Positions 1 to 5,958 of a stretch of DNA of 5,989 nucleotides are shown here, in pieces. Under the pieces are notes generated by a model. It saw only the letters and a program-made list of their open reading frames with translations, made no database searches and was not told the origin of the DNA. The stretch covers positions 1 to 5,989 of the forward strand of contig JAGHSC010000019.1 in assembly GCA_018066065.1 (NCBI GenBank), given 5' to 3'. The stretch comes from Candidatus Cryptobacteroides faecihippi (GTDB taxonomy: Bacteria > Bacteroidota > Bacteroidia > Bacteroidales > UBA932). The position numbers and the translations under genes were made by a program. Numbering within the stretch: the stretch's first letter is position 1; the number at the start of each line of letters is the position of its first letter.

Positions 1-16
1 CCGAGGGAATCCTCGG
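1..16. other. Small hairpin at the window edge, possible susCD terminator
   Basis: CCGAGG and CCTCGG form a perfect 6-bp stem around a 4-base loop, about 130 bases past the susD stop. If a T-run follows beyond the window on the minus strand, it would serve as the operon terminator. That stretch is not visible, so the call is open. Confidence 0.25.
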
Positions 17-53
17 AGCCGTCTTCGCTTGTCGAGTGAGTGCCGACTTATTG

Positions 54-133
54 AGTCCGACCAGAGTCCGACCCAGAGTCCGACCCGGAGTCCGAACCGA
101 AGCCCGAACCGAAGCCCGACCAGAGCCCGGACC
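54..133. repeat. 12-bp tandem repeats downstream of susD
   Basis: Seven units of AGTCCGACCCAG-like sequence run from 54 to 133, with lengths 11, 12, 12, 12, 12, 11 and 10. They begin 12 bases beyond the susD stop codon on the transcript side. On the susD sense strand they are G-rich (TCGGACTCTGGG type). The bases just before them (144-134) add two G-runs, GGGG-T-GGGG, so a G-quadruplex is conceivable. Frames are open on both strands across the block, which for a repeat whose period is divisible by three is weak evidence of coding. Confidence 0.8.
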
Positions 134-144
134 CCACCCCGGAC

Positions 145-1614
145 CTACTTGTAGGCCTCGTTCTGCTGAGGCTTGATTGCTGGGTTGGCGTTGATCTCGT
201 CCTGGCTGATCGGGAGGACGATCATGTTGCTGGTCCTGTCGATTGTCTTGCCACGCCTGTTGACGTGGACGTCGCAGAGATCATCGTTGAACTCGATGGT
301 CTTGTTCAGACGGATCATGTCGAAGAACCTGTGACCCTCACCGTAGAGCTCCTTGCTCCTCTCCGAAAGGATCATGTCGTCGGAAACCGTCGATGCAGTT
401 GCGGCAGGAAGGTTAGGGGAACGCTTGCGGATCGCATTGAGGTAGCTGGCCGCTGCATCCTTGTCACCTGTGTGCAGAGCAGCCTCGGCAGCAATCAGAT
501 AGACCTCGGAAAGTCTGATGAGAGTGATGCTGTTCGCCGTCGTGATCTTGCCTGCTGCGGAATCGTACCACGAGAACTTGAAGCAGCCACCCTTGTGGGA
601 AACCTTGTGATCCTGCTCATATTCATCGGCATACATCACGTCCCCGCGCACATCGTCAGCATCCTCACCGAGCCTGTCGAGGAAATAGTCACTTGCGAGG
701 AACCAACCCATGACGCTGGATGTGCTCTTGTACTTCCTCGGGAGAAGGTAGTAGCCCAGGCAGCCTGTCCCGTTGTCTGAGACAGAGTCGATTCCAAGCA
801 CGAAGATGGATTCCTTGCCAGGGCCTGCAGCCCACGAAGAAGCCCACTCGGAGTTGCTGTAGAGGCTGTATGACTTGGACTCGGTGACCTCCTTGGCAGC
901 CTCCAGCGCCTTTGAATATTCCTCCATGTAGAGGTATACCCTTGCTTGGAGAGCCTTGGCTGCGAAGTAGTTAGGCATATTCGTAGGATTGGACTTGCCA
1001 ATCAGGCTGACAGCCTTGTCAAGGTCGGCGACGATCTGCGCGTAGTTCTCCTTGACGGAAGCCCTGGTAGGCTCCGCGTCGAACGAGACGATGCCTGTGA
1101 TCGAAGGAACGCCATAGCTTTCAGGCTTGTAGTTGTAAGGAAGGCCATAGAGGCGGACGAGGTCGAAGTAGTACATCGCCCTCAGCATGTACGCCTGGCC
1201 CTTCACGTTGTCGAAACCAGTCTTCCCGGCAGCCTCCAGAGCATCGATCTCCTTGATGATGGAGTTCATGTTCATGATGTAGGAGTAGATGCCTGACCAG
1301 AATCCTGAATATGAGCCCGAGGTGGCTGAGTGCTGGAATCTGTAGAGCTCATCTGCGCCGCGGCCTGGGCTGTAGATGGTCATGTCGCCACCCTTGGCGT
1401 CACCGTAGAGGAAGATGTTCCTTCCATAGGTGGTTGTGGTGGTCATCTTGCGCATGACTCCACGGATGATTGTGGTTGCGTCGGCAGCGGTCTGGATCGA
1501 TCCTTCTGCGTTTGCCGATGATGTAGGCTGCATGTCGAGGAAGCCTTCGCAGGATGTTGCAGTCAGGGTGAGTGCAGTTGCGATTATCGAGATAAATATG
1601 TTTCTTGTGTTCAT
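145..1614 (-). CDS. susD: SusD/RagB-family nutrient-binding outer-membrane lipoprotein
   Basis: This is a 489-residue protein, a normal length for the family. Residues 1-21 form a lipoprotein signal peptide ending in the lipobox TATS-C, so the mature protein would start at lipidated Cys22; CEGFLD just after it is typical of SusD proteins. The N-terminal half has the SusD-like helical region: FWSGIYSYIMNMNSII at about 105-120 and KGQAYMLRAMYYFDLVRLYG at about 138-157. The C-terminal RagB/SusD domain includes ITLIRLSEVYLIAAEAAL at about 363-380 and ERSKELYGEGHRFFDMIRL at about 418-436. By family knowledge it sits on the cell surface as a lid over its SusC partner and binds the substrate. The gene starts 18 bases after the susC stop, so the two are very probably co-transcribed. 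The ATG at 1614-1612 is chosen because a GGGAGG site precedes it and the signal peptide begins there. The substrate cannot be told. Confidence 0.97.
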   Translation of the reverse strand: MNTRNIFISIIATALTLTATSCEGFLDMQPTSSANAEGSIQTAADATTIIRGVMRKMTTTTTYGRNIFLYGDAKGGDMTIYSPGRGADELYRFQHSATSGSYSGFWSGIYSYIMNMNSIIKEIDALEAAGKTGFDNVKGQAYMLRAMYYFDLVRLYGLPYNYKPESYGVPSITGIVSFDAEPTRASVKENYAQIVADLDKAVSLIGKSNPTNMPNYFAAKALQARVYLYMEEYSKALEAAKEVTESKSYSLYSNSEWASSWAAGPGKESIFVLGIDSVSDNGTGCLGYYLLPRKYKSTSSVMGWFLASDYFLDRLGEDADDVRGDVMYADEYEQDHKVSHKGGCFKFSWYDSAAGKITTANSITLIRLSEVYLIAAEAALHTGDKDAAASYLNAIRKRSPNLPAATASTVSDDMILSERSKELYGEGHRFFDMIRLNKTIEFNDDLCDVHVNRRGKTIDRTSNMIVLPISQDEINANPAIKPQQNEAYK

Positions 1615-1622
1615 TTCTTTGT

Positions 1623-1628
1623 CCTCCC
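1623..1628 (-). promoter_or_regulatory. Shine-Dalgarno-like site of susD
   Basis: On the minus strand GGGAGG lies between the susC stop (TAA, 1635-1633) and the susD ATG, with 8 bases between it and the start codon. It supports ATG 1614 as the start. Such purine sites are not required in Bacteroidota, and susC just upstream lacks one, so the contrast within one operon is notable. Confidence 0.6.
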
Positions 1629-1632
1629 GTTG

Positions 1633-3819
1633 TTAGAATCTGATGTCAAGACCGAATGTGTAGCTCTTTCCAAGAGGGGTCTCCCATCCGCGTGTGCCAT
1701 AGTCTCCGACTTCTGGGTCGGCGATAGGGTAGGCCTTGAAGGTGAGGAGGTTGCCTCCTGTGAAGTAGACTCGCAGGTTGGATATTCCTACCTTCTGGAG
1801 AAGAGGCTTCGGGATCGTGTAGCCGATGGTGGCGGTCTTCAGTCGGAGGAAGCTGGCGTCGTAGAGGTGGCGTGAGCTCTTCTGCATGGCGTCTTCAAGG
1901 TCTGATCCCTCGAGGCCAGGCTGGGTGCCTGAAGTGTGGTCTGCTGTCCATCTGTTCTCGTAGTAGTAGGCGCTTCTGATTCGGTTCCAGTAGTAGCCGT
2001 CGTCAGCCACGTCCTTCTCGGCTCCGTCGAAGATGTTTCCTCCGATCTTGTAGATGAAGTTGAGCGAGAGGTCGAATCCGTGTGATGCGAGGTTGGTGAA
2101 GAAGCCGCCGGAGACCTTAGGGATGGCATCGCCGATCACCACGTTCTCTGCCTTGTTGTAGTCGTAGGTCGCAATCCTGCCGTTGTACATGAAGTAGCCT
2201 TCAGGAAGGCTTGCTGCGTTGAGATTGTCGTTGTTTGCAAAGTAGACGCTCTTTCCGTTCTCAGGGTTGACTCCTGCCCACTCGTAACCGTAGAATGCGC
2301 GGGTCGAGCAGCCCTTCCTGTAGATGAACTTGGCTCTTGCGTCGCCGCCGGTCGGGTCGTTCCAGATGATGTCCTCGTCGTCGTAGAGGCTGGTGATGGT
2401 CGACTTGATGAAGGCTGCGTTGATTCCTGCGGGGAGGGTGAGGTCCTTGCTTGAGATGATGTCTCCGCTGAGTTCGATCTCGAGTCCGTGGTTGTTGATC
2501 TCACCGACGTTCTGGAGAACTGATGAGAAACCGGTTGCGGTTGAGATCGGAACGTCCTGGAGGAGGTTCCTGGAATCCCTGTTGAAGAATTCGATGCTAC
2601 CGCTGATCCTCTGCTTGAGGAATCCGAAGTCGAGTCCGATGTTTGATGAGTAGCTGGTCTCCCATGAGAGCTTTTCATTTGCAAGGGATGAGATCGTTCC
2701 ACCAGGCTGGTCCATGTACTTGTTGGAGTACGAGATGAGGTTCATGTAGCCGTAGTTGTCGGATGGAAGTGTACCGTTGATTCCGTAGGATGCCCTGAGC
2801 TTGAGGTCGCTGATGGCGCCGAGGCTCTTCATGAACGGCTCGTTGATGATTCTCCATGCTCCGGAGACTGACCAGAAGTTACCCCATCTCTGCTCAGGAC
2901 TGAGCTTGGATGATCCGTCGCGGCGGAATGATCCTGAAAGGTAGTACTTGCTTGCGTAGTTGTAGTCAGCCTTTGAGAGGATCGAGACAAGGGAATTGCC
3001 CCAGCTGTAGGCATTTGCCTCGGTGATACCTGCGGTTGCGACGGTGTGGAGGGCTGATGTTGCCATGTTCTCGCCGCTTGCCCTTGAGAAGTCTGTCTCG
3101 CCCTTTTCGGCCTCGAATCCGGCGAGGAGTCCGATGTTGTGCTCACCGAATGACTGGTTGTAGTTGAGAGTCGTTGAGGAGACGATCTTTTCGTAGATTG
3201 TGCGGATCTCATGGACGGATCCGTTCTTTGCCGTTCCGTTGAAGTGGTCCGGGCTGAAGTAGATGTGGTCCTTGACGATGTTGTTGTCGTAGGAGAGGAT
3301 GCTCTTGGCGTCGAGGCAAGGGAGGATGTGGAGGGTCACTGTCTCTGATCCGTTGATCCTGAGGTTGGTCGAGGTGTTCTCCCACTGCTTGTCATGGTAG
3401 AGGGCGTTGTAGGCGTAGCTGGCGTAGCGTCCTGTCCATTCCTCTCCGTCTGCGGTTGTCGGCCAGTAGAATGGGAAGAGGAGGTTGCGGCTCTGCATGA
3501 AGTAGTTGAGGCCGGTGTTCCTGGTGTCGTTGAATCCGCTCTTTGCTGTCCTGGAGATGCTGACTGAGGTTGCGAACTCAAGGAAGTTGCTTGCTTTCTG
3601 GGTGAGGTTGACTCTGCCGGAGAAGCGCTTGAATCCGTTGATGTTGATCCTACCTTGTTCGTCGGTGTAGGAGAGGGAAGAGTAATAGGTGCTCTTGTCG
3701 TTTCCTCCGCTGACTGAGAAGTCGTAGTTCTGGTAGACTGCCTTGCGGAAGAGTGCCTTGTCCCAGTCGAAATAGTTGCCTTCGCCTCTGCCTGAGTTCT
3801 CATATTCAGAGATCTTCAC
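1633..3819 (-). CDS. susC: SusC/RagA-family TonB-dependent transporter, C-terminal beta-barrel part (frameshifted)
   Basis: This 728-residue frame carries the beta-barrel of the same SusC. It opens with the conserved stretch GNYFDWDKALFRKAVYQNYD (about 14-33), then FSVSGGNDKSTYYSSLSYT (about 34-52). Later family motifs are LKLRASYGINGT (339-350), LQNVGEINNHGLEIEL (435-450), GDAIPKVSGGF (563-573), DASFLRLKTATIGYTIP (654-670) and RVYFTGGNLLTF (683-694). It ends in LDIRF, a C-terminal phenylalanine typical of barrel proteins folded by the BAM complex. The GTG at 3819 overlaps the TGA of the upstream frame, but it is not a believable start: there is no signal peptide, and the homologous sequence continues upstream in this frame as YQSV. 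It is best read as the continuation of one 1055-residue protein. If the break is real, this part would lack both export signal and plug and would not work alone. Confidence 0.95.
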   Translation of the reverse strand: MKISEYENSGRGEGNYFDWDKALFRKAVYQNYDFSVSGGNDKSTYYSSLSYTDEQGRININGFKRFSGRVNLTQKASNFLEFATSVSISRTAKSGFNDTRNTGLNYFMQSRNLLFPFYWPTTADGEEWTGRYASYAYNALYHDKQWENTSTNLRINGSETVTLHILPCLDAKSILSYDNNIVKDHIYFSPDHFNGTAKNGSVHEIRTIYEKIVSSTTLNYNQSFGEHNIGLLAGFEAEKGETDFSRASGENMATSALHTVATAGITEANAYSWGNSLVSILSKADYNYASKYYLSGSFRRDGSSKLSPEQRWGNFWSVSGAWRIINEPFMKSLGAISDLKLRASYGINGTLPSDNYGYMNLISYSNKYMDQPGGTISSLANEKLSWETSYSSNIGLDFGFLKQRISGSIEFFNRDSRNLLQDVPISTATGFSSVLQNVGEINNHGLEIELSGDIISSKDLTLPAGINAAFIKSTITSLYDDEDIIWNDPTGGDARAKFIYRKGCSTRAFYGYEWAGVNPENGKSVYFANNDNLNAASLPEGYFMYNGRIATYDYNKAENVVIGDAIPKVSGGFFTNLASHGFDLSLNFIYKIGGNIFDGAEKDVADDGYYWNRIRSAYYYENRWTADHTSGTQPGLEGSDLEDAMQKSSRHLYDASFLRLKTATIGYTIPKPLLQKVGISNLRVYFTGGNLLTFKAYPIADPEVGDYGTRGWETPLGKSYTFGLDIRF

Positions 3820-3855
3820 GCTCTGGTACCTTCCCTCTCGGGGTCGGCGTCGAAC
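3816..3855 (-). other. Frameshift junction inside susC
   Basis: The upstream frame reads FDADPEREG then TRA-stop. The downstream frame reads REGRYQSVKISEYE and must begin one base earlier. This fits the loss of one base (or gain of two) between about 3820 and 3850. Restoring one base gives 1056 codons from 4799 to 1633, a normal SusC length. Both frames happen to encode REG here (AGG GAA GGT versus GAG GGA AGG), so the exact site cannot be fixed. A CCCC run (3841-3844 on the complement) is a plausible homopolymer error site. No good slippery heptamer is present for programmed -1 frameshifting. Confidence 0.85.
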
Positions 3856-4799
3856 TTGTAGCCGAACTGGTTGAACTTGTTGTTGAGCTGGGTGAGGGCG
3901 TAGGTGGTTGCGGCTTCGGCTCCCTTGCTCTGGCGTGCGTCGTAGAAGATTTCGATGAGCATGTCTGCCTGCTGCTGTGGGGTTGCGGCTTCGTAGTTGC
4001 CTGTGGCCCAGTCAGGTGTGATTCCGTAGGATGCCTTGAAGTTCACGACTGGCCTTCCGGTGCGGCCCTGCTTGGTGGTGATGATGACGACTCCGTTGGC
4101 TGCGCGGCTTCCGTAGAGGGATGCTGCTGCGGCGTCCTTGAGGACAGAGATCGATTCGATGTCGCCGGTGTTGAGGGTCGCCATGACGTTGTTGGATGTT
4201 CCTGCGATGTAGGATGACATCTGGCCGACGCTTCCGTTGATCACTGGGACTCCGTCGATGACGTAGAGTGGTTCGTTGGATGCGTTCATGGAGCCGTTTC
4301 CTCTGACTCGGATGGAGGCTGTGGATCCTGCCTGTCCGGTTGCGTTGGTGATCGTGACGCCGGAGACTTTTCCGATCAGTGCGTTCTCGAAGCTTGCAGC
4401 GGGGATGTCCGCAATTGCTTCAGCCTTGACCTGAACGGCTGATCCGGCGTAGCTGCTCTTCTTGGTGGATCCGTAGGCGACGACCATGACTTCGTCGAGG
4501 AGTTCCCTGTCGGCCACGAGGGCGATGTTCATCTGTGCTGCGATCGGGAGTGTCTGGCTGACCATTCCCATGACCGAGACGTCGATTGTCTTGGCGTTGG
4601 CCGGTACTGCTGTGAGGGTGAAGTGGCCTTTGGCGTCGGAAACTGCGTAGATTGCGTTGTTTCCTGTGACGGAGATGAGAGCTCCCACGACTGGGGATCC
4701 GTCTTCAGCTGCGGTCACGACTCCTGTGACCCTGCTTTGGGCCATTGCTGCCGTTGCTGCGATCAGCATTGCGGCCAAGATTGTCAGAAATCTTTTCAT
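3816..4799 (-). CDS. susC: SusC/RagA-family TonB-dependent transporter, N-terminal part (frameshifted)
   Basis: This 327-residue frame holds the first third of a SusC-type outer-membrane transporter. Residues 1-20 are a signal peptide (MKRFLTILAAMLIAATAAMA) with likely cleavage before Gln21. Residues about 24-95 match the carboxypeptidase-regulatory-like domain found at SusC N-termini (VTGVVTAAEDGSPVVGA). The TonB-box region is DEVMVVAYG at 102-110. The plug domain follows, with IRVRGNGSMNASNEPLYVID at about 163-182 and the RagA signature SLYGSRAANGVVIITTKQGR at 227-246. The frame stops at TGA 3818-3816 just after FGYKFDADPEREG, where other SusC proteins continue into the first barrel strands. 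The rest of the protein lies in the next frame, so this is a broken gene rather than a short protein. No STN domain is present, so there is no sign of an anti-sigma partner. No Shine-Dalgarno sequence precedes the ATG; the leader is A-rich, as is common in Bacteroidota. Confidence 0.95.
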   Translation of the reverse strand: MKRFLTILAAMLIAATAAMAQSRVTGVVTAAEDGSPVVGALISVTGNNAIYAVSDAKGHFTLTAVPANAKTIDVSVMGMVSQTLPIAAQMNIALVADRELLDEVMVVAYGSTKKSSYAGSAVQVKAEAIADIPAASFENALIGKVSGVTITNATGQAGSTASIRVRGNGSMNASNEPLYVIDGVPVINGSVGQMSSYIAGTSNNVMATLNTGDIESISVLKDAAAASLYGSRAANGVVIITTKQGRTGRPVVNFKASYGITPDWATGNYEAATPQQQADMLIEIFYDARQSKGAEAATTYALTQLNNKFNQFGYKFDADPEREGTRA

Positions 4800-4832
4800 G
4801 TGCTTTTTGCTGTTTATTTGTTCGTTTATCTG

Positions 4833-4884
4833 TTGCTTTCGCTTTGTCTATTGCTTTCGTTTTGTCTATTGCTTTCGCTTTGTC
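4833..4884. repeat. Three 18-bp tandem repeats in the susC leader
   Basis: Three near-identical copies of TTGCTTTCGCTTTGTCTA run at 4833-4850, 4851-4868 (one C-to-T change) and 4869-4884 (cut by two bases). On the susC sense strand they read as A-rich TAGACAAAGCGAAAGCAA, ending about 35 bases before the ATG. With the purine tract they make nearly the whole leader repetitive and poor in U and C. Confidence 0.85.
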
Positions 4885-4909
4885 TTGCTTCCTTGTTGCT
4901 TTTCGTTTG

Positions 4910-5034
4910 TTCTCTTTTTCTTTCTTTCTTTCTTCCTCTCTTCCTTTCTTCCTTTCTTCCTCTCTTCCTCTCTTCCTCTCTTCCTCTCTTCCTCTCTTCC
5001 TCTCCCTTCCTCTCATTTCCTTCCTCTCTCCTTC
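4910..5034. repeat. Polypyrimidine/polypurine tract with 8-bp tandem repeats
   Basis: The plus strand is pyrimidine without a break from 4910 to 5014, and to 5034 with a single A at 5015. Its core is nine consecutive octamers, TTCCTCTC or TTCCTTTC, from 4933 to 5004. Two more copies follow at 5007-5014 and 5021-5028. In the susC transcript this reads as GAGAGGAA repeats, an almost purely purine and probably unstructured leader lying 111-235 bases before the start codon. The octamer length makes copy-number change by slippage likely. Confidence 0.9.
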
Positions 5035-5078
5035 GCGTGGCTGTCGGATCCTCTTGCCGGTCATGCGCGAACTAAACA

Positions 5079-5113
5079 GAAAGTTATTCCCGAGCCTAAA
5101 GTGTTTAAACAAA
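5079..5113 (-). promoter_or_regulatory. Candidate Bacteroidota-type promoter for susCD
   Basis: On the minus strand TTTG (5113-5110) is followed after 23 bases by TAACTTTC (5086-5079). The known Bacteroidota primary sigma consensus is TTTG, about 19-21 bases, then TAnnTTTG. The -7 element here matches in all but the last base, while the spacer is somewhat long. It would start transcription near 5072 and give a leader of about 270 bases containing the purine repeats. The match is suggestive only. Confidence 0.35.
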
Positions 5114-5139
5114 GAAGAGACCCTCTTTCGTGGGCCTCT
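5105..5139 (-). terminator. Terminator-like hairpin upstream of susC
   Basis: On the minus strand AGAGGCCC (5139-5132) pairs with GGGTCTCT (5123-5116) in an 8-bp stem with one G-U wobble, around an 8-base loop. A T-rich tail, TCTTTGTTTAA, follows. This is the shape of an intrinsic terminator for leftward transcription. It would end any transcript from the 5140-5440 region before the candidate susC promoter, whose TTTG lies inside the tail. It could also act as an attenuator if susC is read from further upstream. There is no T-run in the rightward direction. Confidence 0.5.
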
Positions 5140-5220
5140 CCAGTTGTCTGTTTCAGTGCTTCTGTCTGTACCTTTTTTCCGTACTAAGCATCCTGTTTAT
5201 TCTTCTAGATTGGCCCCACA

Positions 5221-5319
5221 CTATCGCGTACGCTGTTTTTTCTGGCTGTCCTTGGCAGCCAGGCGCTTTATTGCAGAGCGCTTTATCGCGGAGCGGAAGT
5301 ATGAGTCAATCTGTGTCAT
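5221..5319 (-). CDS. Possible small basic protein, 32 codons
   Basis: An ATG at 5319 opens a 32-codon frame beginning MTQIDSYFRSAIKRSAIKRL and ending in a Lys/Arg-rich tail with TAG at 5223-5221. An in-frame TAA lies 12 bases upstream, so this ATG is the only start. The repeated SAIKR comes from a 15-bp direct repeat (GCGCTTTAT at 5263 and 5278 on the plus strand). A 7-bp hairpin (5242-5248 with 5256-5262) lies in its second half. No clear ribosome site is seen. A TTTG (5388-5385) with a poor -7 match 21 bases on is the only promoter hint, and a terminator-like hairpin follows 82 bases after the stop. I recognise no family. It could equally be chance, or part of an untranslated RNA. Confidence 0.25.
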   Translation of the reverse strand: MTQIDSYFRSAIKRSAIKRLAAKDSQKKQRTR

Positions 5320-5400
5320 TGTCCAGTTTTAAATTGTTATTTCGTCTGTTCCTTTTGCAATTATGGGATTTTATTTTCGTAAAACAAAGCCTTTCCTCGA

Positions 5401-5440
5401 AAAATTTTAGTAAAATCCTCTTAAAAGGATTTAAAATTTT
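5401..5440. repeat. AT-rich interrupted palindrome
   Basis: AAAATTTTA at 5401-5409 pairs with TAAAATTTT at 5432-5440. Inside, AATCCT (5414-5419) pairs with AGGATT (5426-5431) around a 6-base loop, leaving a 4-base bulge. The block is much more AT-rich than its surroundings and stands about 20 bases before the GC-rich hairpin array. It might be a weak bidirectional terminator or the end of an inserted segment; nothing decides which. Confidence 0.5.
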
Positions 5441-5460
5441 ATGCCCCGCCCCCTGCCGCA

Positions 5461-5958
5461 CATCGTTCGGCCGACACGTCCACGCGGGACGCGCTGAGTT
5501 AGCGATTTCCGTGGACGACCCCTCGAATCAGACGCATCGTCCACGGCGTAGGGCGCAGAATAGGGTTTTTCGTGGACGATCCCCATCATTCGGCCGACAC
5601 GTCCACGCGAGACGCGCTGAGTTAGCGATTTCCGTGGACGACCCTTCGAATCAGGGCGAGTCGTCCACAGAGGAGGGCGCAGAATAGGGTTTTGCGTGGA
5701 CGATCCCCATCATTCCGCCGCGACGTCCTCGCGAGACGCGGTTAGAATAGGAAATTGCATGGACGTCCCCTCCGAGCGGGCCGAGACGTCCACGCGAGAC
5801 GCGCTGAGTTAGTGAATTCCGTGGACGACCCTTCGAATCTGGCGAGTCGTCCAAGCCAGACCGCGCAGAATGGGGATTCGCATGGACGATCCCCATCATT
5901 CGGGCGAGACGTCCACGCGAGACGCTTTGAGTTAGTGATTTGCGTGGACGATCCCCAT
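5461..5958. repeat. Array of eight ~62-bp units with alternating inverted 8-bp motifs
   Basis: Units start at 5476, 5537, 5599, 5661, 5723, 5786, 5847 and 5909, with lengths 61-63. Each has a left arm CGTCCACG and a right arm CGTGGACG, which are reverse complements. Left-to-right arm distance is 33 (once 34) and right-to-next-left is 28-29. All 16 arms keep CGTCC or GGACG, although the DNA between them varies. Two unit types alternate: type A (loop GAGACGCGCTGAGTTAG, units 1, 3, 6, 8) and type B (loop GGGCGCAGAATAGGG, units 2, 4, 7). Unit 5 is mixed. A partial type-B tail at 5461-5475 opens the array, and it ends after GATCCCCAT at about 5958. Frames are open on both strands, but the 62-bp period is not a multiple of three, so a repeat protein is unlikely. 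Confidence 0.92.

Noticed and set aside
2..154. Plus-strand frame open from the left edge to TAG at 152-154, with SPTR/SPNR repeats
   Set aside because: The 12-bp period keeps any frame open, the other strand is open too, and it overlaps the end of susD. It cannot be judged without the sequence to the left.
265..1296. Several 100-170 codon frames antisense to or out of frame with susD
   Set aside because: They are shadows of a high-GC coding frame. susD has clear family motifs through the whole stretch.
3816..3855. Programmed -1 ribosomal frameshift in susC
   Set aside because: No slippery heptamer of the X XXY YYZ type lies in frame near the junction, and I know of no such control in SusC proteins. 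A one-base indel is simpler.
4705..5064. Leader ORF of about 119 codons, rich in Lys, Arg and Glu, overlapping the susC start (ATG 5064)
   Set aside because: Its composition is simply the translation of the purine repeats. The 8-bp unit would shift its frame whenever copy number changes, and it has no recognisable domain. It could be reconsidered as a regulatory uORF if ribosome profiling shows translation.
5242..5262. CTGGCTG/CAGCCAG hairpin as an intrinsic terminator
   Set aside because: The T-run lies on the wrong side: it precedes the stem on the plus strand and becomes an A-run after it on the minus strand.
4623..5332. Long plus-strand frames rich in Leu, Phe and Ser that resemble membrane proteins
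   Set aside because: The hydrophobic look comes from translating the pyrimidine tract, and the frames run antisense into susC.
5651..5899. Repetitive minus-strand frame (82 codons, MMGIVHA motif), plus overlapping plus-strand frames
   Set aside because: These are products of the hairpin array. The ~62-bp period shifts frame every unit, so no stable repeat protein is encoded.
5461..5958. CRISPR array
   Set aside because: Repeats are imperfect, the parts between arms are themselves repeated (A and B types) rather than unique spacers, and no cas gene is in the window.
5461..5958. Integron attC sites, suggested by the GTTAG-containing palindromic units
   Set aside because: The GTTRRRY/RYYYAAC core pairs do not fit, units are too alike, and there are no cassette ORFs or integrase.
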